A stretch of DNA of 64,000 nucleotides, taken from NCBI RefSeq assembly GCF_963662255.1, contig NC_085046.1, positions 21,533,620-21,597,619 on the forward strand, written 5' to 3'. Below the pieces are notes generated by a model that did no database searches, was not told the origin of the DNA, and saw nothing but the letters and a program-made list of their open reading frames with translations. Within the stretch, counting starts at the first letter, position 1; each line of letters starts with the position of its first letter. This stretch comes from Cinclus cinclus. Lineage: Eukaryota > Chordata > Aves > Passeriformes > Cinclidae. Shown piece after piece: positions 13,101 to 23,422 of this stretch. Both the position numbers and the translations under genes were made by a program.

Positions 13101-15209
13101 ACTTCACCCCTTCCCAGGGTATTTCTCAGTGATTTTACTACCAACAACTTTTCTTTCAACTTTCTCTTCTACTACAGAAGCTGTGTCTGATATTTTTCTC
13201 CTAAAACTTTTTTTCCCATCTGAGGCTGACTAGACTTTATGATTCAAGGGAAGAATAGTAAATGCTGTGATATCAGAGGGTGGATTGTAGGATAAGTTTT
13301 GAGACAGATGTATCTTGCAAGCCCACTCTGTGTGGACAGGAAAGTAAACACATATGTGAATAAGCACCAAATAAGCTCAGTTTCCTTGAGTACAAGTCCA
13401 AAATGTTTCTGCCCAGGTATATGGAAGAATTATGAGAGAAATTGTGTCAAAGTTAGTTCACGGCATGATAAATTACCATTTGTGAAGATGCAGGGGCACT
13501 AAGGCAGAGAAGTGTTAAGGCAGGCCTGCTGAACCTGTGATCACCATTTCAAGGTACAGCAGCCTTTTGAATGTGACTCTGCTTGCTGGTTCCAAGCAGA
13601 CACAGTTACAGGAAACAGAAACAGATCACAGGTAACTACTGCAGCCCTGCTGGCCCTGAGATTGTGCCAAATGCTTCCTTGCCATGGACTTATCAACTCG
13701 GTGTCCGACTCTGTCCATTCATGCTACCACACACACATTTTCTAACTAGAAAGTAGCCAGGTAGAGCTTGTAGTGCTGAATGAGCAATTCATTTAGAGCA
13801 TGACTAATCTAGAGGTCTGTGCGAAAGCTTTGGAGAGCAAAACTCATTCAGAGCCCAGGTGGGTTTGGACACTTGCCAGCTGCATAAATAAATATGTCCT
13901 TATGATTGATTTAAGAGTGTATCTGCTTCTCAGTCTTTTCCCCTGTCACCCTACCCAGTCACAGTATGTGATTTCCTGAGCTGTAGGGCTAAGTTTTGCT
14001 TCTGCCCATACTACCAGCTGCTTAAAAGGGAGACAATATTTACCCAGGTCAAGCTGCCCCTCTACCTCAGAGATCTAGGAAAACTTTTCAGGAGGTAGAA
14101 AATTGCTGTGGTAAATTATGGGGAGGGGTCAGGTTCTAAGCTTTAATGACAATGGCAGGTCACAAGTCTTAGTCTGCTGCTCCCACCAGAGCATGGCCAA
14201 GGTGAGGGTAGGACAGCAGGGACAAGGTGACAAGACAAGAAATTGCAGAGCTGGGGCATTGTGACAGGTTTTCCTCTCATGAGAGGTGGTGGAAGCTCAA
14301 GGGGAAAAGAAGGGTTCTTCAGACAACAGCCTCAGGAGTGTTGGGCTCACAGTGTGAGAGCCACCACCTGTACAAACCACTCCTGAAATGTTTGTCAGTA
14401 GGCTACCCAAGCTCAAGATATTTCTCAGTGGCAACCATCTTATTGTTTCATAATTCATTAATTATTTAACTATTTTTGTTGCACTGCAGTTTGCTTAAAA
14501 AAGCATCAGTTTCAGAACACTACTACATTTATATTAAATATCAGCTTGTGTCATTTAACTTCCCCTATTCATCCAAGTTGGAGAGTTAAAGAAAATATTG
14601 AAATACTACAGTTCTTTCCCTAGAAATCAGCAGCCTCTATTATTTTTAATCAGTTAATTCCATTGATCTCTTATTAATAGAATCAATTTTTCTCCTGATA
14701 TTTCCTGTTTTTTAAAGGGAAAAGTCCAGGGAAGATTAAAAACTATTGAAATTCCACTGAAATTAGTAAAACCATGCCACATGTGACCCATAAAAGAACT
14801 GCCTGCTCCTTTCAGTTATACAGAATGTCATCAAACTCTAAACCTCTTGGGAATACCTGCATGATGACAGATTTTTATTTTTTTTTGTATAGGAAGACAC
14901 AAAGTGTGTTCAAAGATATTGTCACACATAAATCTGACCTAAATCAGTGAGACAGAGGTGTCAAAGCATTTTTTGGATCTAGGCTGTAGAGTCAGATCCT
15001 GAAATTGTTCCTGGGCTGTTTTCTCCTCTCTTAAGATGATCTTATTTTCTCAGAGTAGAGACTAAATAGAAAAACACCCAAGAACTTAAACGTTTGTACA
15101 AACTGGGGATCCATTTTTGTAACTCAAATTCCTTTTAATTCCTACTGGCTTTATGGGAGATGTAATAGGAAAGGATGTCTATATTAAGCACTCAAAAATA
15201 TGTATTTAG
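10191..15209. other. Unique non-coding DNA
   Basis: No gene seen. It includes a short GT tract (about 10636-10652), a 25-nt A run (listed separately), and GC-richer patches at about 12480-12760 and 14040-14430 with no recognisable family. The remainder is AT-rich with only short open frames. Confidence 0.55.
11298..11322 (+). repeat. Poly(A) run, 25 nt
   Basis: An uninterrupted run of 25 A. There is no AATAAA in the preceding 40 nt, and the upstream DNA is not recognisable as a processed gene copy or SINE, so a simple mononucleotide repeat is the best reading. Confidence 0.9.
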
Positions 15210-15770
15210 ATTTACAATTTATTTTTTCTTGTACAGGTAAAAGTCTGTACTATCCTAACTAAATCCTACTGTGCTTTTGATCTGTGATGAAAACACAGGG
15301 TTGATAACAGCGGGATATTTTGGTTATTGCTGAGCAGTGCTGTCACCTCATGAAGGCGTTTTCTGCTTCTTGTACCACTTCACCAGCAAGCAGGCTGGGA
15401 ATGCACAAGGATCTGGGAGAGGACAGAGCTGGGACAGTTAACCCCAAGTGACCCATGGATATCCCAGACTATATGGTGATGTTCTTAGCATATAAACCTG
15501 GAAGGAAAGGGAGGGGATATTTGGAGTGATGAAGTCTGTCTCCCAAAGTAACCACTTCATGTGATAGGGGGGCTCAGCTTTCCTTGGAATGGCTGACAAC
15601 TTTCCTGCCCATGGGAAATGATGAATGAATTCCTTGTTTTGCTTTCCCTATTAAACTAGTTTTATCTTGGCTTTTCACCCTCTTACCCTTCCAATTCTCT
15701 CCCTCCATCCCACTGGAAAGTGTGAGTTAGTGTCTGCATTGCTAAACCTCCATAATAAGTTTCACCACAA
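15210..15770 (+). mobile_element. ERVL-like endogenous retrovirus solo LTR, decayed
   Basis: The segment follows, over most of its length, the order of sequence blocks I recall from a bird ERVL-type LTR. These are 'ttgataac', 'gctgagcagtgct', 'ttttctgcttct', 'gctggg..tgcacaag', 'gggacag.t.accccaa.tgacc', 'gcatataaa', 'gtaacc', 'gcccatgggaa', 'gaatgaattccttgttttgc' and 'cccattaaac-like', ending in a purine/pyrimidine U5. A TATAAA box at 15491-15496 and an ATTAAA polyadenylation-like signal at 15650-15655 lie in the order and spacing of U3 and R, fixing the plus orientation. The outer 50 nt at each end are too decayed to define the TG...CA ends or the target duplication. No gag, pol or env sequence flanks it, so it is a recombination-derived solo LTR. 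The exact family name needs a library search. Confidence 0.8.
15491..15496 (+). promoter_or_regulatory. TATA box of the solo LTR (relic)
   Basis: TATAAA in the U3 position of the LTR, about 155 bp upstream of an ATTAAA signal. It is a relic of the proviral promoter, and present-day activity cannot be judged. Confidence 0.5.
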
Positions 15771-17352
15771 AGTTTGAGGTCTTGGTTTCAGCTACAAAAG
15801 TAAGAAGTTTGCCCCAAACCATGAGCATTATGGCTGGAGAGATGTCAGATCCACTTCTGCTTTGGCTGTGAAAGCAGTAACCACTACTATTGGATCAACT
15901 AGTGTGGGATTTGTAGAATCAGTACAGGTTTACTTCCTGTAGTTCTTTGATCAGTGAATGTAGATGTAGTATAAATGATTACATTTGGATATGCCCTGAG
16001 AATATATGTGTTTGTAAAGAAAGATAGTATTTCAGTATGCCTCACAACTTGACCCCTTAGATCCATACCTGGGTAGCTGAGAGATTGTGTAATACCAAAT
16101 ATTAGAGACAAATCTTGCTATGGATATTAGAAGGAAAAAAATCAAAGTCAGCAAATGCCTTTCATATGGATTTTCTCGATCAGAGAATCCTGCTGCTGCA
16201 GTGCAAAATGTGACAGCATGTTCATCTGTGGCAGCTGGAGCAAAGGTAGTGACACTATGGATCTGTGAACTGAAACAGCCACAAAGGTACTTTTTACAGG
16301 GTTTTGTTACAGCTGGTCTGTATGAAATGCTTGTCTCAGGCATGTGCCATTGCCTCAGCTGAGGCCAAACACCCTAAAATGCCAGAGCAGTCAATATGTA
16401 GTAAAGGCACCCTGAACCTTAACACTATTTTCTCCACAAAATCTCCATTTTGAAAGGTTCAGGAGAGTCCTGTGACTGAAGTGACAGAGATAATCAACTC
16501 TGAGGGGTAATAACCCAGGTGGGGTTTCTCTACAGAAAAGCTTTTTTTCTGTGTATAAGTATCTATTTCTTTTGGGGAACTTAACAATACGAAGCAGACA
16601 ACGTCGATGTGCTCCATAAGCTCAGGGGTTTTATAACACTGCATTCCACAGTAAGCTTTACTAAACTTTACTAAACTTAATAAACTTACTGCTCAATAAA
16701 CAGTGGGACTAAACCATAGAATCCCTGCTTTGTCCTGTTTTGTGGGCTGTGCTGCAGTCTTCTGGACACTGGCACCGACAGGGTTGGTAGAAGATCAGCA
16801 CTCCTGGTCCTGCCATGCAGGGCCCCTCTAACTGTAGTGAGTGAGCCAAATCTTGGGATACCACAAACAAATGCTGAGACTTATTAAGAATAAGCAAATG
16901 TGCAGATAAGTGCTATGAGTGCTATGTCTCTGTCCACAGACACAGAAAACTACTTGTTGTAGGTGGCAGAGATAAAGAGCTATTTCCTTCAAGATATTTC
17001 TTACCCTGGCAGTACCACACATCAGCACCTTTTTGATAGGAGGAGCTCTGATAGGCAGAAAAGCTGAATATAATGTGGCATCTTTGTTCAAATAACACCC
17101 AGAAAGATGACAGCCATTTCATTCTGTCATCCTGAAGAAAAAGTGTGCATGTCCACCAAAGCCAAGCATTTCAATCTGCTGCTGTTCAAGCCTTCAGTTT
17201 TGCTTGCAAAAAAAGGAGGACTATGGTTTTCATAAAAATGTGTGCTTATACATTGCTGAAATTTCAGAAATTACTATAGAATAGGAATAACAAGAGTTTT
17301 AGTGCCACATCCTCTCTAAGTTCCAAACTCACTTACTAATTTTCATACTCAC

Positions 17353-17525
17353 CTATCATGTAGTGTCTTCCGTCTCCTATTAGAATACAGAGTCCTTGCA
17401 AGACCTGGAAAGAGCTGGATGACTGGAGAGGAGATTCTTAGAAGTGAGTTTAGCTCACCAACAGAAAATTCTTTCCAGAGGGGTGTTACTTGTGTACTGA
17501 CCTCTTTAGGGAGACAAGATTGTAC
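17353..17525 (-). other. Exon-shaped open frame, unverified
   Basis: On the minus strand a 173-bp stretch is open throughout. It starts after a cag acceptor-like site (atatcactcag|gtac) and ends at a textbook donor, TAG|GTGAGT, just before the frame would stop. It would be phase 0 at its start and phase 2 at its end (57 codons plus 2 nt). The predicted peptide has no domain I recognise. The polypyrimidine tract is only moderate. It could be a coding exon, a non-coding RNA exon, or chance, and chance is the most likely. Confidence 0.15.
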
Positions 17526-19910
17526 CTGAGTGATATTTATGGGGGCAAAATCTCCTCCATCTAACATCACTGTTCTGTCTTATAACTTGAGTTAGGTGCC
17601 AAAGTAATTTCTTTTTAAAAGAAACTTAAAAGAGCAGAAGATTTTTATCCCATGTAACTTGATTAGTGCCTCTCCTGGAAGAGGAGTCATAGGATCAGGT
17701 CCTTGCTTAATCTGATTTAGAGAATGGCTTTGACCCCAGATGTCTCATTTCCCTTTGATCACTCTCTCAGTCTGCTGCCTTTGCCTTCATTATTTGAGGA
17801 CAGGTTTACCTGCTCTACATTGCAAATGCAAAACTAAAATATAATGGAAATATTTGCAGACTATCTGAGGCTGGACTTTCTACTGTGTACCTCTTACTGG
17901 TTTGAGTAAATGTTTCCCATTTCCATGGATGTTCTGCTGAGGGTGTTAAGTGGGAGCAGTGTGTTTAACTTAAGGCTATTAATTACACTGCATCAGAGTA
18001 CTGAATTTTGAAAATAAGGTCCTTTGTGAATCTTTAACTCTTTAACAGGGTCAGGGAACAAAGCTATTAAGTTCAGGCTTCATACTTAGTGAGAAACACA
18101 CAATTAAACACTGATTTTGATCTAACTACACAAATGCCAATAAAAGCCCCTGTCTGTAGCTCGATGTGAGTCTTCTGCTTCTGCCCTCATAAAAATTTGA
18201 ATTAAGTGCTCCTTGCTTAATTCTGCCCTTCAGACAGACAGCTCTGAAACAGTCCATTTTGAGAGCAGACTTTGAAAAAGATTAAACTCACCTTCTGCTA
18301 AAGATCTGAAACGTGGTTTAGAAAAAAGGGAATAAATTCTACCACTGCATGCAAATATCCTATTTACAAGAAGATAATAGCTATGGTTACAATAAGAAAA
18401 TTATGTCTTCCTAAGATTTTAAATGACAAACCTTTGCTGCCAAACACCTATATGCATTTTGCATGTCTCCTTTCATTTGTTTTGATCAGCAGCCATTTTC
18501 ACAGCATGTGCAAAGCTGCACCGAATTATGATTTTGATATAAAATCCTAGTTCAGGTGACCAAACTAAAAGACTGAACATGTACAGTAGTTTTCCAGTTA
18601 ATCATCTACCATAAAGGGAACACATAATTTCCTTTATGTCAGTCTGTATATGAATGTCAGATTATTTTGAGGCAGTGTTTCTTCAGCTTCTGACATGCAG
18701 ACTGCCAAGTCTAAGGACTATTTCCAGATACTAGGTGGAGAACTTAAGAAAGAAACAGACCTATTATTATTAAACTTGTGTTCTCTACTAAGTGGCCTAT
18801 TTGTTTATTATAATATTCTTGGAAATGCATATAATTTTTTTTTGGGAGGCCAGTTTCCAGTCACTTAACCCATGTGCACTGTCAAATCTAAAAGACTTTA
18901 TGCCAGTTTGCACAGAAGCCCTGAGAAACATAAGCCAGACATTTTGTCTGTGCTTTTACACATACAGAAAGTAGTGTCAGGAAGCAGCCATAGGCACTGG
19001 ATCACAATTATCTCTGCTATTAAATTTTAGAATTATTCCTGGAACGCATTTGGGCTCAGGCCAGCTTGAATTTTCCAGTACAGTTCCTGAGCACATTTGG
19101 GGAGTTATTAAAAGGAGGAGACCACATTTTTTCTGTCTTGGAGAAAAAAGGTATTTGTTAGTATGGGTTTGGGTGGATTCAAGCTAGCCAGTTTCAGTGA
19201 CAAAGAATGTTCCTATCACACAGACTGTCATAAACACGGGTAGTCCTTTTGTAGTTACCTTACTTTACTCCAATTTGAGTAAAGTATCCAGCTCCCATCC
19301 TCTCTTATTTATGAGTGTTTGTGTGTATGGTCTTGGGTTTTTGCCCTGAGGTGGCTCTCTCCAAAAAGCAGCAAAGATTACAGTTAGGAAAGAGATGTAA
19401 ATGTCATAGATGTTTTTAAGTTTCTATCTCCTTCAGCAAAAAGCTCTTGCTACCATGGGTCAAATCTGGTATTTATATTGCATATGTTATTTTGGTTCAG
19501 ACTTTTGTTCTGAGGACACTGTTTTCCCATTCTTTCAGAATTGAGTCATAAATAAATTTCAATTTACAAGCAGACATTTTTACAGTGCTTGCATGTTTGT
19601 CTATCTTCAGTATTCATGCAATCTGTGCTCAGGTCTTAAAGACACCTGCATATCACCCCTCATTTCTGAGCTATTTTTCCTTTGTAAAACACCAAGAAAA
19701 CACCAGCTTGTGTCCCCAGTAAATAATACAATCCCCGTATGAAAGATGCCACACATTGCTACGTTTAGTTAGAGAGACAAACTGCTTTTTAAAATACTTT
19801 TAATACAACATTCAATTTGAAAATAACATACCAAATGTTGATAAACAAGACTGTAAATCATAATTTGAAAAATTACAGTGACAAGAAATTGTGGTTTCTG
19901 AAAGGCCACA

Positions 19911-19999
19911 CAGGGAGGGGAGAGGAGAGGGAGCAGGAATAGATGTGTGAGCAGAGTGGAGCAGAGAGGAGAGGAATGGAAGGGTGAGGGAAGGGAGCT
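19911..19999 (+). repeat. Purine-rich (GAGGA/GGGAG) tract
   Basis: About 90 nt dominated by G and A in irregular GGAGA, GAGGG and GGAAG units, with few pyrimidines. It is low-complexity sequence, not a perfect microsatellite. Confidence 0.7.
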
Positions 20000-20933
20000 C
20001 TTTGCCCAGCATAACAGGATAGCTGTTTCTCCTAAAGTAATCCCTCAAGATTGCAGCTTCCACGATTTCTGCCATTTCCCTTCCTCACTCCAAGATATGG
20101 ACATGAATCAAATTATATATTGGTATTATAATAGTGATCAAATTAACAAGGAAAAAAAATGAGGCTGTTTCCTTTAATATTTTTGATGAGGTTTTTCTCA
20201 AAGATTGATATGTATTATATTACATAAGCTGTTTAGCAGTTAGCAAGGAATTGCTCGGTAGTTGAAATTCAAATATGTTCATGCCCAAACCAAAAACAAA
20301 ACAAGAGTAGAGTTTGTGTGACTAAAGTTGTTACAATCTATGCCACAGAAAGGAGAGACATTAAATATCATTTGAACAGGATAAAATTTGTGTAATGAGT
20401 TAATAAAATTAATTTGGTGTGAAATTCAGTCCATGTAAAGGAGCTAAAATAAATCTCTGTTAGTGGTGTACAAGCAGTACATGGGACTTCTGCAGAGAGC
20501 AACCTTCATGCCTTGGCAGAAGTCAAAGTACTTCATAAAGGTCATTATTATTAATTTTTGGTACTGTAACAAAAGATTATAAAGAGTATTGAAATATGTA
20601 AAGACAATGTCCTGAGAGATCCAACCAAGGAAACAACATCATGTTCTATCAAGAGTAAACTCTCAATACACAGTGAATCTGCAGCTTAAAAACTGACAGT
20701 ACAAACTGAACTATAGAATTCCACATAATGGAAACATGTAAAAACAAATAATAAAACCACAAATAATGCACATTTTTTTAAAAAGAAGTGTTTACAGTTT
20801 ATACTTCACCTTTTTTTGTTAAAGAGAGTTTCTCTGCAGTGTTACAAACCTGTGATACTTTTTTAAATGTTTTTAATTCTGTAGGGATAAAAAGTAATTG
20901 TAAGATATATACATACAAGATAGCAGGTGAAAA

Positions 20934-21001
20934 TTCTTCTTCTTCTTCTTCTTCTTCTTCTTCTTCTTCTTCTTCTCTTTCTTCTTCTTCTTCTTCTTCT
21001 T
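20934..21001 (+). repeat. (CTT)n trinucleotide microsatellite
   Basis: About 14 perfect TTC/CTT units, one CTCTTT interruption near 20974-20980, then about 7 more units. The plus-strand frame through it gives a polyserine tail, an artefact of the repeat. Confidence 0.97.
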
Positions 21002-22529
21002 AGTCTGAAAGTGCAATATGTAGGTCCACAGAAAATAAACTCCAGATGTACTTGCAGGCCATTCTTAGGAATTTGATTTTTTTATCAGGTTCTTTGGGAA
21101 AATGTAGTTTCCTTCTAAAGAGCTTATTTCACATCTAGAAAATTTTGGAGCTCTTTAGTTCAGAGGTTTTCCTGTATGTATGGTTGTACAGTGTTTCTGA
21201 AAGAAACATCTCAGCTTTGGTCATGCTGAGGAAATTTCCAATCCACAAATTCATTCCTAAGAATTGGTAAATCAGGTTTTCCTTGGCATAGTAGTTTCTT
21301 TAATATATTTGTCATTACAAATTGTAAACACAGTTCTTTTTCTAGACTAGTGAGCAAATACAGTTATTGACTGCAAAAGGAAATTCAGGTACATTGCATA
21401 AATAGCTGTTTTCCCAAGTAGTGACTTCAGGTAAATTTTAAGGTGTAAATGTAAGAGTTTTTTACCTACAAAAGTAACTCAGTATCTTCTTTTCATTTTG
21501 GAAAAAGATAGTAAACTCTATAAATTCCTCAGAGACTACTTTTTTCTTTCGTTTTTTTCTTTTGCTGATCTACACCAGATACTTGGCTAATTTTGTAGCA
21601 AATTAGTTTAATCTCAAGAAGAAAAGAGACTCCTGTGTTTTTGTTCATGTATGCATATATCAAATTACTGTATTTCTCCTATCCTGTTACATAAAGGATT
21701 TTGTGTGGAAAATCCATGTTATGTGTCCCAGTGATAACAGTAGAATCTTTACATTACCAGAATTGATTTGTCAGTCTCAGGAGCAAAAAGTACAGTTTGA
21801 AGAAAATCTCAATATTTTTAAAGAATAAAAGTTGGAAACACAGATCAGCTTTGGAAGAATGAGTCCTTCTTCAGAAATCCTTCATGATTATACAGACAAT
21901 ATATTAAGAAGTCAACTACCAAGAAATAGGGCATGTTTTTCCACTTACATTAGAAAAGCTTTTTGTGTCTTACCATAGTGAACACAATATGTGATGATTA
22001 ATAGCAATGTACTCTGTCATAAATTGTTATTATTAATTATTTCTGTAGTGCCATAGGTGTGCATACCATTGTACAGACAAATAAAATCTGACATATCCTT
22101 ACCTCGTGGAGCATGCAATTTAAATTGCACATAACATAGTAAGGGATGGTAATAAACAAGGACAGCGGGTGGGGGAATGCAGAAGGCAAAATGTCTATGA
22201 TTGTGAGACATGCATTTCATGAGATACATATCTTGTTTTTTTCTATTTCTTCTTTGCTGTCATTTAAAATGAGTGCATGAGACACAGGAAAATGTGCAAA
22301 CAGTGTCTAGAACGGCAGCATATTGGAACCATTTGTGTTTGAGTTGGAGAACTCTGGAAGAAGAGATATGAGATGGTGTTTGTTGTGAAAAAGGGCAGAA
22401 AATTTCTGCCCTGGGTGACCTGATCTCTCAGCACAGTGGAGACTTGGGTTCCTCATGAGATTGTGTTTGCCACACCACCTACACAAGCCTTCCTGTCATA
22501 TGTTTGGGAATTGCTTTGGTGCTGAGGAA

Positions 22530-23422
22530 CAGGAACAGACCATCTAAGCTCAGGAACAATCGAGGAGGAAGTCTAGCCTAGGTGCGGAGAGTCAGCAGGT
22601 TTGAATAAGGAGCTCATGACTAAATTGAAACAAAAAAAGGGATCATGCAGTGGTGGCAGTAGGATCAGAACAGTCAGAAGGAAGCTAGAGACACTGTCTG
22701 AGCATGCAGGAGTGGAGTTAGGAAAGATAAAGCCCACCTGGAGCTGAATCTTGGCAAGAATTGTCACAGACATGATCCAGCTACGCTGGAAGGAAAGGAA
22801 AGGCTGGGGACAATAGAGGCTTTCTGTGAGTGGGCATGGGTCCTAGTGACAGAGGTCATGTAAAGGGCTGAGGTCCTCAGTGTCCTCCTTTACCTCAGCA
22901 CTGGTGAAGCCACCCTGGAAGTACAGCGGGAAATCCAGTACCCTGGATTTCTCAGTACAAAAGAGATGTGGAAAGAGTCCAGCAAAGGGACACAAAACAT
23001 TGTAAGGACTGTAAGGACTGGAGCATCTTTCTCAAAATGAAATGCTGAGAGAGCTGGGACTGGTCAGCTTGGAGAAGAAAAGGCTCAGAGGGAATCTGAT
23101 CAATGTGCACAAGTACCTGAGGAGAGGTTGCAAAGATAATGAAGCCAGGGTCTTCTCAGTTTGTCCTCAGTGACAGAACAAAAAGCAATGAGCACAAACT
23201 CAACACAAACGGGAGGTTCTGTCTGAACATTAGGAAAATATTTTTCTATTGTGTGGGTAACTGAGTACTGGTGCAGGTTGCTCAATGATGTACATCCGTG
23301 GGCATACTGAAAACCTGACCGAGCACTGCCCTGAGTGTCCTGATCCAGCTGACCCCGTCCAGAGCAGAGCACTAAACTGGATGGGCTTCAGTGGGCTCTC
23401 CTGGCTTCAGCCCCTCTGTGAT
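22530..23422 (+). mobile_element. CR1 LINE with large internal deletion
   Basis: Two separate parts of a sense-strand CR1 are joined. About 22530-22905 matches the ORF2 region between endonuclease and reverse transcriptase (words such as 'gagctcatgactaa', 'gttaggaaag', 'cccacctggagctgaat', 'gtgacagagg', then the 'tttacctcag.actggt' block). From about 22900 the sequence reads as the far 3' part of ORF2 ('ccctggaagtac', 'cagtacaaaagagatgtgg', 'gagtccagc', 'gcttggagaagaaaaggctcag', 'ggttctgtctgaacatta'). It decays into a tail near 23422 ('cccctctgtgatac'). The reverse-transcriptase core that should lie between is absent. A small duplication 'taaggactg' lies near 23002-23021. The copy is non-functional. 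Confidence 0.88.

Larger units (their letters stand above)
15771..22529. other. Unique AT-rich DNA with simple repeats
   Basis: No recognisable gene or transposon apart from the items listed separately (exon-shaped frame at 17353-17525, purine tract at 19911-19999, CTT microsatellite at 20934-21001). A short imperfect tandem of ACTAAACTT units lies at about 16660-16690. Open frames reach about 100 codons on the minus strand (16032-16343), with no recognisable product. Confidence 0.55.

Noticed and set aside
14346..14358. Short palindrome ctcacagtgtgag
   Set aside because: 6-bp arms are expected by chance; no context.
20788..21003. 71-codon frame ending in polyserine
   Set aside because: The serine run is only the CTT microsatellite read in one frame; the upstream part has no coding features.
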